Source: Saprospiraceae bacterium (GTDB lineage Bacteria; Bacteroidota; Bacteroidia; Chitinophagales; Saprospiraceae). From it: DNA of 64,000 nucleotides. The stretch is from positions 435,073 through 499,072 of the forward strand of contig JALHLK010000001.1 of assembly GCA_022844565.1 (NCBI GenBank), read 5' to 3'. Under the pieces are notes generated by a model. It saw nothing but the letters and a program-made list of their open reading frames with translations. It was not told where the DNA came from and ran no database searches. Made by a program: the position numbers and the translations under genes. Below are positions 46,491-55,734 of the stretch, piece after piece; position 1 is the stretch's first letter, and each line of letters begins with the position of its first letter.

Positions 46491-48497
46491 ATGAAGCAAA
46501 TATTCATTATCCCTTTACTCTTGTTGCTTTGTAGCTCATTTTGTTTTTGTCAGAAGATAGAACAAGTTGATCTTGGTTATAAAAAGGTTAAACTGATAAA
46601 ATCTAAAAAATTGACCTTTAAAGATCTAAATAAGAATGGAAAATTAGATGTCTACGAAGATTGGAGACAACCTATAGAAAAACGTATAAACGATTTAATT
46701 TCTAAGATGAGCTTAGAAGAAAAAGTTGGGTTTATGCTTATATCGACAACTAGGTTAAAGGGAGACTACTCATTTCAACAAAACGCTCCTAAAGTTCCAA
46801 TAGAAAGTGGATTTAACGAAGAAGACTTGGTTCAGGAAATCAACATGTTTTCTAAAAAACCTCTGCCTTATCCTATGTTATCTGCTGCAGGAACCACAAA
46901 AGCTGTGAATCATCTCCAGTTGCGGCATTTTATTTTAAGGGCTAATACATCCACTAAAATATTAGCCGAATGGATGAATAATCTTCAAGAATTGTGCGAA
47001 GATTCAAGGTTAGGTATACCAGCTATAGTGGCGTCAAATCCTAGGAATCATATCACCATAGATGCTTCAATTGGTCTGAGCGTTGGTTCAACCACTTTTT
47101 CAAGATGGCCAGGAGAATTAGGTTTGGCTGCCATGAATGATCTACAATTGACTCGAAATTTTGCGGAGATAGCTGCAAAAGAATGGAAAGCTCTTGGCTT
47201 AAGAAAAGCTTATATGTACATGGCAGATATTGCCACAGAACCGAGATGGCAAAGAATTGAAGGTACTTTTGGTGAGAATGCTGATTGGGCTGCAAAAATG
47301 ATGAAGGAAGTTGTATTAGGATTTCAAGGAGAAAAATTAGGAAAAAATTCAGTAGCGTTAACTACTAAACATTTTCCAGGTGGTGGACCCCAAGTCAAAG
47401 GCCATGATCCACATTTTGAATGGGGCAAAGATCAACATTATCCTGGAAAAATGTTTGATTATCATTTGATACCTTTCCAAGCAGCAATAGATGCTGGTAC
47501 ATCTTCAATCATGCCTTATTACGCAAAACCTATTAATTCAGGACACGAAGAAATAGCTTTTGCCTACAATAAAGGCATTTTACAAACGCTCCTCCGAGAG
47601 AAAATGGGATTTAAAGGGATTATCAACTCAGATACCGGTCCAATAGAGATGATGCCTTGGGGTGTAGAAAATTTATCAATTACTGAGCGATATAAGAAAG
47701 CTTTAGAATGTGGTGTGGATTTATTTTCAGGCTCTGCTGATCCAAGTTTTTTATTAGAAACAGTTACAAAAGGATTGATTAGCGAAGCAAGAATTGATGA
47801 ATCTGTTTCTCGACTTTTAAAAGAAAAATTTGAGCTAGGAATTTTTGAAAACCCATACGTAAATGTCGAAAATGCATTACAAATAGTAGGAAATAAAGAT
47901 TTTCAAGAAAAGGCCGATTTGGCACTGCGAAAATCTATTGTTTTGTTAAGAAATGAAGCTAAATTATTACCATTAACGCCGCAAACTAAAGTTTATTTTG
48001 AATCGCATTACGATAATGGAAGGACAAAATCTCCTATTACTACTCTTATTCCTAATGAGAATAAATGGAACATTACCTTTGTGGATGATAAAGAGAAAGC
48101 GGATATCGTCGTCCTCTGGCTTACCCCAAATATGGGAAGTTTATTCAATACCAAAGAAGGTGATGAAATTGAATTACAATTGTCAAAGAATAAAATTGAT
48201 GTAGCCAGAATAAACGAAACAACCTATCATAAACCTACTGTTTTGATAATAAATTACACTAGTCCTTGGATTATTGATGAAATTGATAATCCTAACGTAA
48301 AAACCTTATTAGCTACATTCGGTACTTCAATGGAAGCGGTTTTAAATGTTTTATCAGGGGAATTTAATCCTTCAGGAAAAATGCCCATTAGTACTCCTAG
48401 GTCTAGAAAAGCTGTATTGGATAATCAATCTGATGTGCCAGGATATTTAAAGCCAAACTATGCATTATTCAAATTTGGAGAAGGTAAAAGTTACTAA
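46491..48497 (+). CDS. Glycoside hydrolase family 3, secreted
   Basis: The 668-residue protein has a signal peptide (about 1-20), then a calcium-loop-like LNKNGKLDVYEDW. The GH3 N-terminal barrel contains TTKHFPGGGPQVKGHDPHFEWG, and the nucleophile is predicted as D381 in INSDTGPIEM. The alpha/beta C-terminal domain ends GKMPISTPRSRKAV ... YALFKFGEGKSY. The usual Fn3-like third domain of about 80-100 residues is absent. GH3 enzymes release beta-linked glucose, xylose or similar from oligosaccharides. With GH30 and GH51 nearby, a beta-xylosidase or beta-glucosidase is plausible. Confidence 0.93.
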   Translation: MKQIFIIPLLLLLCSSFCFCQKIEQVDLGYKKVKLIKSKKLTFKDLNKNGKLDVYEDWRQPIEKRINDLISKMSLEEKVGFMLISTTRLKGDYSFQQNAPKVPIESGFNEEDLVQEINMFSKKPLPYPMLSAAGTTKAVNHLQLRHFILRANTSTKILAEWMNNLQELCEDSRLGIPAIVASNPRNHITIDASIGLSVGSTTFSRWPGELGLAAMNDLQLTRNFAEIAAKEWKALGLRKAYMYMADIATEPRWQRIEGTFGENADWAAKMMKEVVLGFQGEKLGKNSVALTTKHFPGGGPQVKGHDPHFEWGKDQHYPGKMFDYHLIPFQAAIDAGTSSIMPYYAKPINSGHEEIAFAYNKGILQTLLREKMGFKGIINSDTGPIEMMPWGVENLSITERYKKALECGVDLFSGSADPSFLLETVTKGLISEARIDESVSRLLKEKFELGIFENPYVNVENALQIVGNKDFQEKADLALRKSIVLLRNEAKLLPLTPQTKVYFESHYDNGRTKSPITTLIPNENKWNITFVDDKEKADIVVLWLTPNMGSLFNTKEGDEIELQLSKNKIDVARINETTYHKPTVLIINYTSPWIIDEIDNPNVKTLLATFGTSMEAVLNVLSGEFNPSGKMPISTPRSRKAVLDNQSDVPGYLKPNYALFKFGEGKSY

Positions 48498-48551
48498 ATT
48501 GAACAATATTATACTTTTTCAATTTATATAATGACACAAATGTTAAACTAA

Positions 48552-49019
48552 ATGGATTCTAAAGGCTTAAAAAAATCTGCTGTGTTCTGTGTGCTTACAT
48601 CAGGAGATTATTACCTCCTTCTGAAAAGACATAAAGAGCCTCATAAAGGTAAGTTTGTGCCCGTGGGTGGAAAAATTGATCCTTTTGAATCACCAAAAGA
48701 AGCGGTAATGAGAGAAGTCTACGAAGAGACAGGTATAGAAATTACTGAGCCAAAATTATTTGGTACATTGGTAGAAACATCGCCTATAGATTACAATTGG
48801 ATTTCATATATCTACACCAAAGAAATTGATATGGTACCCAATATGACGAGTGATGAAGGCATATTGGATTGGGTGCATATCTCAGCTCTAGAGTCCATAG
48901 ACACCCCGCCTACAGACCTAAAGATTTTTCAATATATCAGAAAAGGTAGAATATTTGCTTTCGAAGCTAAGTTTGATGAGCATATGAATATGGTGGAAAT
49001 GATTGATGGGTTTGAATAG
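48552..49019 (+). CDS. NUDIX hydrolase (MutT-like)
   Basis: The 155-residue protein has a perfect NUDIX box from G40 to I62: G-x5-E46-x7-R54-E55-V-Y-E58-E59-T-G61-I. It belongs to the MutT/8-oxo-dGTP diphosphatase-like group, which cleaves nucleoside diphosphates linked to other groups; the exact substrate is not visible. It lies 54 bp after the GH3 gene and converges with the aromatic amino acid hydroxylase gene, with only 3 bp between the stop codons. Confidence 0.93.
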   Translation: MDSKGLKKSAVFCVLTSGDYYLLLKRHKEPHKGKFVPVGGKIDPFESPKEAVMREVYEETGIEITEPKLFGTLVETSPIDYNWISYIYTKEIDMVPNMTSDEGILDWVHISALESIDTPPTDLKIFQYIRKGRIFAFEAKFDEHMNMVEMIDGFE

Positions 49020-49022
49020 ACA

Positions 49023-50663
49023 CTATAATAATAGTTCTCTAATTTCTTCCCTCAATAACCAATCACTCGCGTATTCAGATTTCATTTGAAGCTCGATAGC
49101 CTCAAGTCTCTTGCTATCAATACAATTACCACTGCGCATATCCCTCACTTCTTGATACAAACCTTCCAATGTGCTGAGTTTTGCTTCTTTAACAACAGAC
49201 ATCGGAACATCCTGTATTTTATGCGTGATCAAATCAAAAGATTCATAATCAGCGGGCCCAGAAAAAGCAGAAACGATGTTTGTTCCTACAGCCATGTGAT
49301 AAATGCCCATGTCAGGACTGAATAATAGGCGTTCATAATGCTTGACCGTACAATCTTTAAAAGCTATAAGGATGATGGTACCTTGTAAGTTTCTTTTACC
49401 GGTGATGACCTCACCTTCTATTGTTATCCCTCCTTCAAAAGATAGATTAATGCGCTCACCCTCTCGTATTTTGTAAGCTGATAGATCAAAAGGTGACATC
49501 TTTTCTATGGGAATATTGATGTTTTTAAGTTTACCGATCGGAGAACCGAATCCATGTGGATGGGCATATGTACCATGGCCAATTAGCTCTTTTTGTTGAT
49601 AACTCAAGGCAGTTGGACCTGATGTTTGAATATAAATTGGTTGATGATAATCGTCGGTAATTACTTCACTAAATATGCCTGAAATTTGTAATCCAGTATT
49701 GTATTCTGCTGTGCCTAGTTCTTTTGAATTTATAAGTTTTTCTATACCAGATAAGCCGCCTTTTCTGATAGCCATTTGATTGGCAAATTCTTCTAATACA
49801 AAGCTTAAGTGCGCAAAATCTGGTGTAACAAACAGTTGTGGTTGCGGCCTCGTCACATCAAATGACTGATAAGCGGCTTCGATGGTATACGGTATCTTGG
49901 TAACTTTATCTTCCAAACAAGATTTACTCTCACCAATCGAAGAAAGTAAACCTGCACCGTAGATTTTAGGATTTTTCAAGTCCCCAATTAATCCATATTC
50001 TACTGTCCACCAATGTAGATTTTTTATGAGACTCATTTCTGATGGGGTACCCATATTGTCTTGAACTTGGATCACATGATTTTCTGCCTCGTCGATTTCG
50101 CTTTTGGAGCTTGATCTATTTTCTTTTACGATGGCTAGGTTTCTCACCGCCTCAAATAGTTCTTGATCTTTGGCTGAGGAGATGGCTCTACAACCAATTT
50201 CTCCCATTCTTCTCAGATATTCCGCATATTCTGGATTGGCAATGATGGGAGCGTGGCCTGCGGATTCGTGGATAATATCGGGTGCTGGAGTATATTCGAT
50301 GTGATCTACCTGTCTAATGTCAGCCGCTATCACTAAGACATTATATGCCTGAAATTCCATAAATGCAGCTGATGGAATCAATCCGTCTACTGCAACCGCA
50401 GCCCAACCAATATCCTTGAGGATGCGATTCATACCATACATACTCGGGATTTCTTCAGTTGAAATTCCAGTCAAATTGAGCCCTTCTAAATAAGAATGAT
50501 GAGCTACAGTAGGCAGGTATTTTACATTCTTATGCATCACGTGACGCCATACAGCTTGATCAATTGGTGCGTAATGATCATAATTTTGATCAACCACATA
50601 TTGAAGCAAGTGCTTTGGGAGACGCTTTAAGATTTCGTTATATTGTAGTTCTTGCTTAAGCAT
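49023..50663 (-). CDS. phhA: Aromatic amino acid hydroxylase (phenylalanine 4-monooxygenase type) with long C-terminal extension
   Basis: The 546-residue protein has iron ligands H132 and H137 (PDIIHESAGHAPI) and E222 (WWTVEYGLIGD), matching the biopterin-dependent aromatic amino acid hydroxylases. The catalytic domain ends near residue 310. About 230 further residues form a C-terminal region I cannot name, seen in long Bacteroidota versions. It would convert phenylalanine to tyrosine. It lies downstream of hppD in the same direction (133 bp), linking phenylalanine to tyrosine breakdown. A regulatory ACT domain is not visible at the N-terminus. Confidence 0.93.
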   Translation of the reverse strand: MLKQELQYNEILKRLPKHLLQYVVDQNYDHYAPIDQAVWRHVMHKNVKYLPTVAHHSYLEGLNLTGISTEEIPSMYGMNRILKDIGWAAVAVDGLIPSAAFMEFQAYNVLVIAADIRQVDHIEYTPAPDIIHESAGHAPIIANPEYAEYLRRMGEIGCRAISSAKDQELFEAVRNLAIVKENRSSSKSEIDEAENHVIQVQDNMGTPSEMSLIKNLHWWTVEYGLIGDLKNPKIYGAGLLSSIGESKSCLEDKVTKIPYTIEAAYQSFDVTRPQPQLFVTPDFAHLSFVLEEFANQMAIRKGGLSGIEKLINSKELGTAEYNTGLQISGIFSEVITDDYHQPIYIQTSGPTALSYQQKELIGHGTYAHPHGFGSPIGKLKNINIPIEKMSPFDLSAYKIREGERINLSFEGGITIEGEVITGKRNLQGTIILIAFKDCTVKHYERLLFSPDMGIYHMAVGTNIVSAFSGPADYESFDLITHKIQDVPMSVVKEAKLSTLEGLYQEVRDMRSGNCIDSKRLEAIELQMKSEYASDWLLREEIRELLL

Positions 50664-50674
50664 ACACTTTTAAA

Positions 50675-50797
50675 GACTTTTTGACTTTATAAATTTAACG
50701 GACTCGATGGACTTTTTGCTTTTGACTTTTGCACTTTCGACTTTTCGACTTTCAGACTCCCGCTAGGGCGGGACTTAACTACACTTGTTTCGACTTT
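50675..50797. repeat. Degenerate GACTTT repeat tract
   Basis: Seven copies of GACTTT start at 50675, 50683, 50710, 50724, 50739, 50747 and 50792, filling the hppD-hydroxylase spacer. The last copy touches the hppD stop codon. Spacing is irregular (8-45 bp). The tract surrounds the GC-rich hairpin at 50758-50773 and is unlike any other intergenic region in the window. Confidence 0.7.
50758..50773. repeat. GC-rich palindromic hairpin in the hppD-hydroxylase spacer
   Basis: TCCCGC (50758-50763) and GCGGGA (50768-50773) form a perfect 6-bp GC-rich stem with a TAGG loop, striking in this AT-rich DNA. There is no U-tract on either strand, so a simple intrinsic terminator is unlikely. It resembles REP-type intergenic elements and may stabilise or attenuate the hppD transcript. 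Confidence 0.6.
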
Positions 50798-51924
50798 TAT
50801 AAGTTTCCTCTTAAACCTTGTTCTCTTTCTAGTGACTCAAAGAGTGCTTTAAAATTACCTTTGCCAAAAGATTTTGCACCTTGCCTTTGTATGATTTCAA
50901 AAAACAAAGTAGGCCTATCTACGATCGGTTTGGTAAACAATTGAAGTAAGTAGCCTTCTTCATCGCGATCCACCAAAATATTCAACTTTTTCAATTCGTC
51001 GATATCCTCTTTGATCTCTCCAATTCTTTCTTTCAAATCTTCATAGTAGGTATCAGGTACATATAGAAAGTCAACACCCCTTGACCTCAATTCTGTGATT
51101 GTGGAAATAATATCATTGGTAGCAATGGCTATATGTTGGACACCGGCACCTTTATAAAAATCAAGGTATTCTTCGATTTGTGACTTCTTTATGCCGTCTG
51201 CTGGTTCGTTGATCGGAAACTTAATATATCCATTACCATTAGAAACCACTTTTGACATTAAGGAAGTATATTCTGTAGAGATGTCATTGTCATCAAATGT
51301 TACAATAAGTTTGAAACCTAAAACATCTTCATAAAATTTAACCCATTGATTCATATGGCCTAATTCAACATTACCCACACAATGATCAATGTATTGAAAA
51401 CCAACATCACCCACAAATGTTTTGGATTCTCTTGCTATGAAACCTGGCAAAAATGTACCTTTATAATTACTTCTTTGTATAAAAGTATGGAGTGTCTCAC
51501 CATAGGTCTTAATGGAGGCAGTAATGACATATCCATCCTTATCCTCTAATCTTTGTGGTGGAATGGCGGATTCTGCCCCTCTTTCTAATGTTTCGTAGTA
51601 GGCTTTCTCCGCATCATCGACCCATAATGCTATCACTTTGACACCATCGCCATGAGCTTTTACATGATCTGCGATATAACTATCAGGATCCATTGCTCCG
51701 GTAATGACTAATCTTATTTTACCTTGTTCTAGACAATAACTCACGTGAGTGCGACAACCTGTCTCAGGGCCCTTATAGGCTACAATTTTAAATCCAAACA
51801 TTTTTTCGTAATAGATGGCTGATTGCTTGGCATTTCCTACATAAAGTTCGATGTAATCAGTACCGTTGATAGGTAGAATGTCTTGAGTTTGATCAATTAC
51901 TTCTATAGTATCTGTGTTTATCAT
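50797..51924 (-). CDS. hppD: 4-hydroxyphenylpyruvate dioxygenase
   Basis: The 375-residue protein has two vicinal-oxygen-chelate domains. Its iron ligands are H181 (YIDHCVGNVE), H264 (GVQHIAIATND) and E343 (FFEIIQRQG), in the right order and spacing. The C-terminal helix GNFKALFESLEREQ gates the active site in the family. It turns 4-hydroxyphenylpyruvate into homogentisate in tyrosine breakdown. It is first in an operon with the aromatic amino acid hydroxylase. No homogentisate dioxygenase gene lies in the window. Confidence 0.97.
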   Translation of the reverse strand: MINTDTIEVIDQTQDILPINGTDYIELYVGNAKQSAIYYEKMFGFKIVAYKGPETGCRTHVSYCLEQGKIRLVITGAMDPDSYIADHVKAHGDGVKVIALWVDDAEKAYYETLERGAESAIPPQRLEDKDGYVITASIKTYGETLHTFIQRSNYKGTFLPGFIARESKTFVGDVGFQYIDHCVGNVELGHMNQWVKFYEDVLGFKLIVTFDDNDISTEYTSLMSKVVSNGNGYIKFPINEPADGIKKSQIEEYLDFYKGAGVQHIAIATNDIISTITELRSRGVDFLYVPDTYYEDLKERIGEIKEDIDELKKLNILVDRDEEGYLLQLFTKPIVDRPTLFFEIIQRQGAKSFGKGNFKALFESLEREQGLRGNL

Positions 51925-51943
51925 GATTTATTTAATTTAATCA

Positions 51944-51976
51944 CAAAGATTTACTTTTTTATCCCACATTATCAAA
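51944..51976 (-). promoter_or_regulatory. Putative promoter of hppD
   Basis: On the minus strand, TTTG (51976-51973), a 21-bp spacer and AATCTTTG (51951-51944) fit the Bacteroidota consensus with one mismatch in the -7 element. Transcription would begin near 51937, close to the start codon. The -7 element overlaps an AATC-N5-GATT dyad (51939-51951), a possible LysR half-site pair. Confidence 0.42.
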
Positions 51977-51986
51977 TTGTATTTTC

Positions 51987-51994
51987 TACTTTTG
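51987..51994 (+). promoter_or_regulatory. -7 element of the LysR gene
   Basis: TACTTTTG matches TAnnTTTG exactly, 20 bp before the ATG at 52014. No TTTG is found at the expected -33 distance. Divergent from the hppD promoter, with only about 10 bp between the two elements. Confidence 0.35.
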
Positions 51995-52013
51995 TATTAG
52001 TAAAACTTATTTG

Positions 52014-52916
52014 ATGGAATTAAGGCAGTTAAAATATTTTACAACAATCTACGAGGAAGGGCAGTTTATCAAAGCGGCTCAAAAATTGCACGTCACCCAA
52101 TCTGCTCTCAGTCAGCAGATCCAATTATTAGAAAAAGAACTAAATATTGATCTATTTGACAAGCAAAAGAGAAAAGTTGCTAGGATTGTAGAAGCGACTC
52201 CACTGGGACATGACTTTTACAAAGATGCAAAGAAAATTGTCGATTTGGGAGAGCGGGCTAAATCTAAAATTATGGATAAAGGTCAGCAAGCTCCAATGAT
52301 TCGATTTGGGACGTACCAATTACTCAATAAAAAGCAGATTATAGCCACTTTAGAAAAGATACGGCAAATCAATACCAACTATGATTTTAAAATTATTGAA
52401 TTTGAGAATCCTGTTGAGGTACAAAAAGCATTGGTTGACAATTTGATAGATTGTGGTATCTCTATTTTACCAATATTAAATTCAAAAGATATCGACCATG
52501 TGTATCTAAGTGAAGTCAGTATGTGTATTTTAGTCAATACGCATCATCCTTTTAACGCTTTGGATACTTTAAATCTTGAAAATCTATCTATGGAAAATTG
52601 GATAGAAATTGATCATAAAATCCATCCTATTTATAATGATGTTGGACTGTTTTGCGATAAATCGGGATTGAGCAACAGGAAAATTGTACAAGAAATCCCT
52701 TCGTTAGAATTGCTGTGTCATTTTGTAAACATTGGTAAAGGTATTGCCTTTGCACCGTCGTATATCAATACTTCCGACTTTCCAAATGTTGTAAAAAAGA
52801 AGATAGCTACTCCTTTTATAACATTGGAGCAAGTCCTTTGTTACAAAAACTCGGATAGAAAGATTTTCTCTAAAGTGAAAATTCCATTAGGAAGATCTAA
52901 AGACTCCGTTTCGTAG
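52014..52916 (+). CDS. LysR-family transcriptional regulator
   Basis: The protein has 300 residues from the ATG at 52014; a TTG one codon earlier is a less likely start. The N-terminal winged helix (about 1-60, MELRQLKYFTTIYEEGQFIKAA ... TQSALSQQIQLLEKEL) and a periplasmic-binding-like effector domain are typical. It is divergent from hppD with an 89-bp shared spacer, the classic layout for a LysR regulator of its neighbour. It is likely to control hppD and the hydroxylase in response to an aromatic compound. An OxyR-like role cannot be excluded, although OxyR-type redox cysteines were not recognised. Confidence 0.94.
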   Translation: MELRQLKYFTTIYEEGQFIKAAQKLHVTQSALSQQIQLLEKELNIDLFDKQKRKVARIVEATPLGHDFYKDAKKIVDLGERAKSKIMDKGQQAPMIRFGTYQLLNKKQIIATLEKIRQINTNYDFKIIEFENPVEVQKALVDNLIDCGISILPILNSKDIDHVYLSEVSMCILVNTHHPFNALDTLNLENLSMENWIEIDHKIHPIYNDVGLFCDKSGLSNRKIVQEIPSLELLCHFVNIGKGIAFAPSYINTSDFPNVVKKKIATPFITLEQVLCYKNSDRKIFSKVKIPLGRSKDSVS

Positions 52917-52976
52917 TGAAAATAGAACATTCCATTAGTTAAGTAACTTATTGAGTCCACTTTTTTAAACCACTTC

Positions 52977-55685
52977 CTACTTTATTATTACGTCAATTGA
53001 GGCAGATTGAAGTCCAGGACTTGAGGCAGAAATAATAATTTTTCCACTCCCCAATTCTTTTTTTACAATCGCAAGGGCCAAACCGCTAAAAGCTTTTCGC
53101 TTAGTCTTTGCAAAGCTGATCATATCCGAAGGATCACCGTTATCCGTTGCTAAAACTTTACCTTTGCTGGATACTTTAAACTCGATTTCATTACTAGCAT
53201 TTCTTATAAAGTTGCCATCAGCATCAAGAATCTCCGCTGTAATAAAACTCAAATCGTTGGGGTCTTTTGACATGGATGGTTGGTCTGTAGTAAGTCTTAT
53301 TTTTGCGGGCTTTCCAGTTGTTTTGACAGTGCTTTCTGTCCAATTGCTACCATTCTTGTATACGACCGCTTTTAACGTACCAGGATTGTACTCAACATCA
53401 TTCCAAACCAATCGGTATTCATACATATTCTTCTTTTTCCGCCCAAGAGATTTTCCATTGAGAAAAAGTTCTGCTTCATCTCCTGACGTAAATAGGTGGA
53501 CAGGAATCTTTTCACCTATTTTATCAGGCCAATTCCAATGAGGTAATAAATGTGCTACTTTCAGATCTGGTCTCCACCTCGACTGATATAGGTAAAATCG
53601 ATCTTTAGGAAATCCGGCAAGGTCGATAATACCACAATATGAGCTTCTTGCATCGTAGTAGGGTGTAGGCTCTCCCATATAATCCCAGCCCGACCATACC
53701 CATTCACCACCAATAAATGGATTCTTATCTTGTGTGGCAAAAACTTTATCGGCAGAAGATCCAAATGCGGCAGTATATAGTTCATATGCCGAAACATGTT
53801 TATTCACGTGATCTCCTCCAGAACCTTCCTCTACAGGGGCACTGTTTTCTGCTGTTACAGGGAATATGTAAGTTCCTCTTGTACTTAAGGCTGAAGATGT
53901 TTCACTACTTAATATCGTTCTTTCTGGAAATTTTGCTCTAAATTTGGTATAAAGTGGTTCGGTGGTAATCCCTTTGAGGTGTTTGTAAGCTGGGGCATTT
54001 CGTATGCCTTCACCTTGGTAATTCAGAGAAAGCACTTCTGCTTCTCGGGTAAATGGCATGTCTGGTTTTGAAAAATTCATGGAGACGGTTGTAAGTCTGT
54101 ATGGATCTTCTTCTTTTACGATTTCACGTAGTTTCTTTGATAATTGAGCTCCTGCTTCTTCTGTATATTGCTCCCCAACTTCATTGCCATACGACCATAA
54201 AATCACGGAAGGATGGTTCCTATCACGTCGGATAAATGAACGCGTATCTTGTTCATACCATTCTGGGAAAATGAGGTGGAAGTCTAAAGGAGTTTTCTTT
54301 CTTTCCCATACATCAAATATTTCATTGACCACTAAAAATCCGTGCTTATCAGTTAAATCTAAAAGTTCTGGAGCGGGAGGGTTATGTGCCATTCTTATTG
54401 AATTGCAGCCAAGTTCTTTGAGCACCTCCAGTTGTCTTTCTGCAGCCCTGACATTAAATGCAGCACCTAATGCACCTAGATCGTGATGTTGGTTGACGCC
54501 TTGCACTTTGATAAACTCACCATTGACAATAATTCCTCTATTCGGATCAAATTTGATATCTCTGACTCCAAAATTGGTAACTTTTTTATCCATAATTTTC
54601 CCATCTGATATCACGGAAGTAACCGCAGCATATAAATTTGGTTTTTGTTGAGGAGGTGGACCCCATAGTTTAGGATTAAGTAGCATGACAGAGTCAAGTG
54701 ATTCTAAATTTTGTCTTCCATTTGTGCTGATTTTTTTTGAAAGTTGAGCTACTGCACTACCTGTACTATTTCCTTTTTCATCAAGTTCATAGATCAATGT
54801 TTTTACTTCAAAAGATTGATTTTTTAAGTCCAAATTTTCAATTTCTGTATTAATCTTAATGGTTGCCTTTTCTTGAGTTACTCCATGGCTGCTAACAAAT
54901 GTACCCCATTGACCTATGTGCAATTTATTACTTTTTTCAATCCATACATTGCGATAGAGTCCACCACCAGGATACCAACGGGCAGATTTTGCAGGATTAT
55001 CTAACTTGATGGCTATTTGATTTTCTTCGCCAAACTTAACAAACTCTGTGATATCTATCCTATATGAATTGTATCCATAAGGCCATCCACCAGCTAGATA
55101 TCCATTGATCCAAACCATGCTGTATGACATGGCACCATCGATGTCAAGATATATAACTTTATCAGCGTCGCTTTTGTCTAAAAATAGTTTTCTTCTATAC
55201 CAAGCCATTCCATGTACAGGCAATCTACCCATTCCTCCACCTATAATCGGATCTGCTTCTGTCATAAAATCTTTATAAATCGCCCAATCATGTGGAAGGG
55301 TAACTTTCTCCCAATTTTTATCATCGTAGGATAGTTTAGTAAATGGAAAATTTTGACCTGGCCATCCTTGAGGTCTAACATGTTTTTTAGCAGGATCTAC
55401 TATGAATTTATTGCCTGTGGGTAATATCCAAGGTTTTAAAATAAATCTATTTCTTTCCAACGCTTTTGCTTCCTCTGGCTTAGAATCTGCATCTTTACTA
55501 TCCTTAAAATCATTTTCTTCTGGCCTTACATCATAAATAAGACTATCTCCGTCATTTTCATATCTAAAAAAACTCCAGTTATCATTGAGGAGGATTCTAC
55601 TTTGATCATTGACAAAACTGGCAAGTTTTGGATTTGTTTTACAGGATAAAAAACATAGTAATAGTAAAAATTGGATTCGAATCAT
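52977..55685 (-). CDS. Glycoside hydrolase family 2 lipoprotein (beta-galactosidase-like)
   Basis: The 902-residue protein has a lipoprotein signal ending LS-C15. Next come a jelly-roll sugar-binding domain (about 35-235), an Ig-like domain (about 250-360) and the TIM barrel, with the acid/base E502 (SYGNE) and the predicted nucleophile E595 (SSETSS). The tail contains DUF4982-like and Ig-like modules (about 720-902). This architecture is common in Bacteroidota beta-galactosidases and related exo-enzymes that act at the cell surface. It lies 49 bp after GH30 in the same direction, so the two may be one transcript. The exact sugar is open: galactose, arabinose or glucuronate. Confidence 0.93.
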   Translation of the reverse strand: MIRIQFLLLLCFLSCKTNPKLASFVNDQSRILLNDNWSFFRYENDGDSLIYDVRPEENDFKDSKDADSKPEEAKALERNRFILKPWILPTGNKFIVDPAKKHVRPQGWPGQNFPFTKLSYDDKNWEKVTLPHDWAIYKDFMTEADPIIGGGMGRLPVHGMAWYRRKLFLDKSDADKVIYLDIDGAMSYSMVWINGYLAGGWPYGYNSYRIDITEFVKFGEENQIAIKLDNPAKSARWYPGGGLYRNVWIEKSNKLHIGQWGTFVSSHGVTQEKATIKINTEIENLDLKNQSFEVKTLIYELDEKGNSTGSAVAQLSKKISTNGRQNLESLDSVMLLNPKLWGPPPQQKPNLYAAVTSVISDGKIMDKKVTNFGVRDIKFDPNRGIIVNGEFIKVQGVNQHHDLGALGAAFNVRAAERQLEVLKELGCNSIRMAHNPPAPELLDLTDKHGFLVVNEIFDVWERKKTPLDFHLIFPEWYEQDTRSFIRRDRNHPSVILWSYGNEVGEQYTEEAGAQLSKKLREIVKEEDPYRLTTVSMNFSKPDMPFTREAEVLSLNYQGEGIRNAPAYKHLKGITTEPLYTKFRAKFPERTILSSETSSALSTRGTYIFPVTAENSAPVEEGSGGDHVNKHVSAYELYTAAFGSSADKVFATQDKNPFIGGEWVWSGWDYMGEPTPYYDARSSYCGIIDLAGFPKDRFYLYQSRWRPDLKVAHLLPHWNWPDKIGEKIPVHLFTSGDEAELFLNGKSLGRKKKNMYEYRLVWNDVEYNPGTLKAVVYKNGSNWTESTVKTTGKPAKIRLTTDQPSMSKDPNDLSFITAEILDADGNFIRNASNEIEFKVSSKGKVLATDNGDPSDMISFAKTKRKAFSGLALAIVKKELGSGKIIISASSPGLQSASIDVIIK

Positions 55686-55734
55686 GATGTTATTTCTTAA
55701 TAATTAATGTTGGCTTGATTTTTATGTTTTTTAT

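Noticed and set aside
50758-50773. Intrinsic terminator between hppD and the hydroxylase
   Set aside because: The stem is GC-rich but neither strand has a following U-tract, so termination is not supported.
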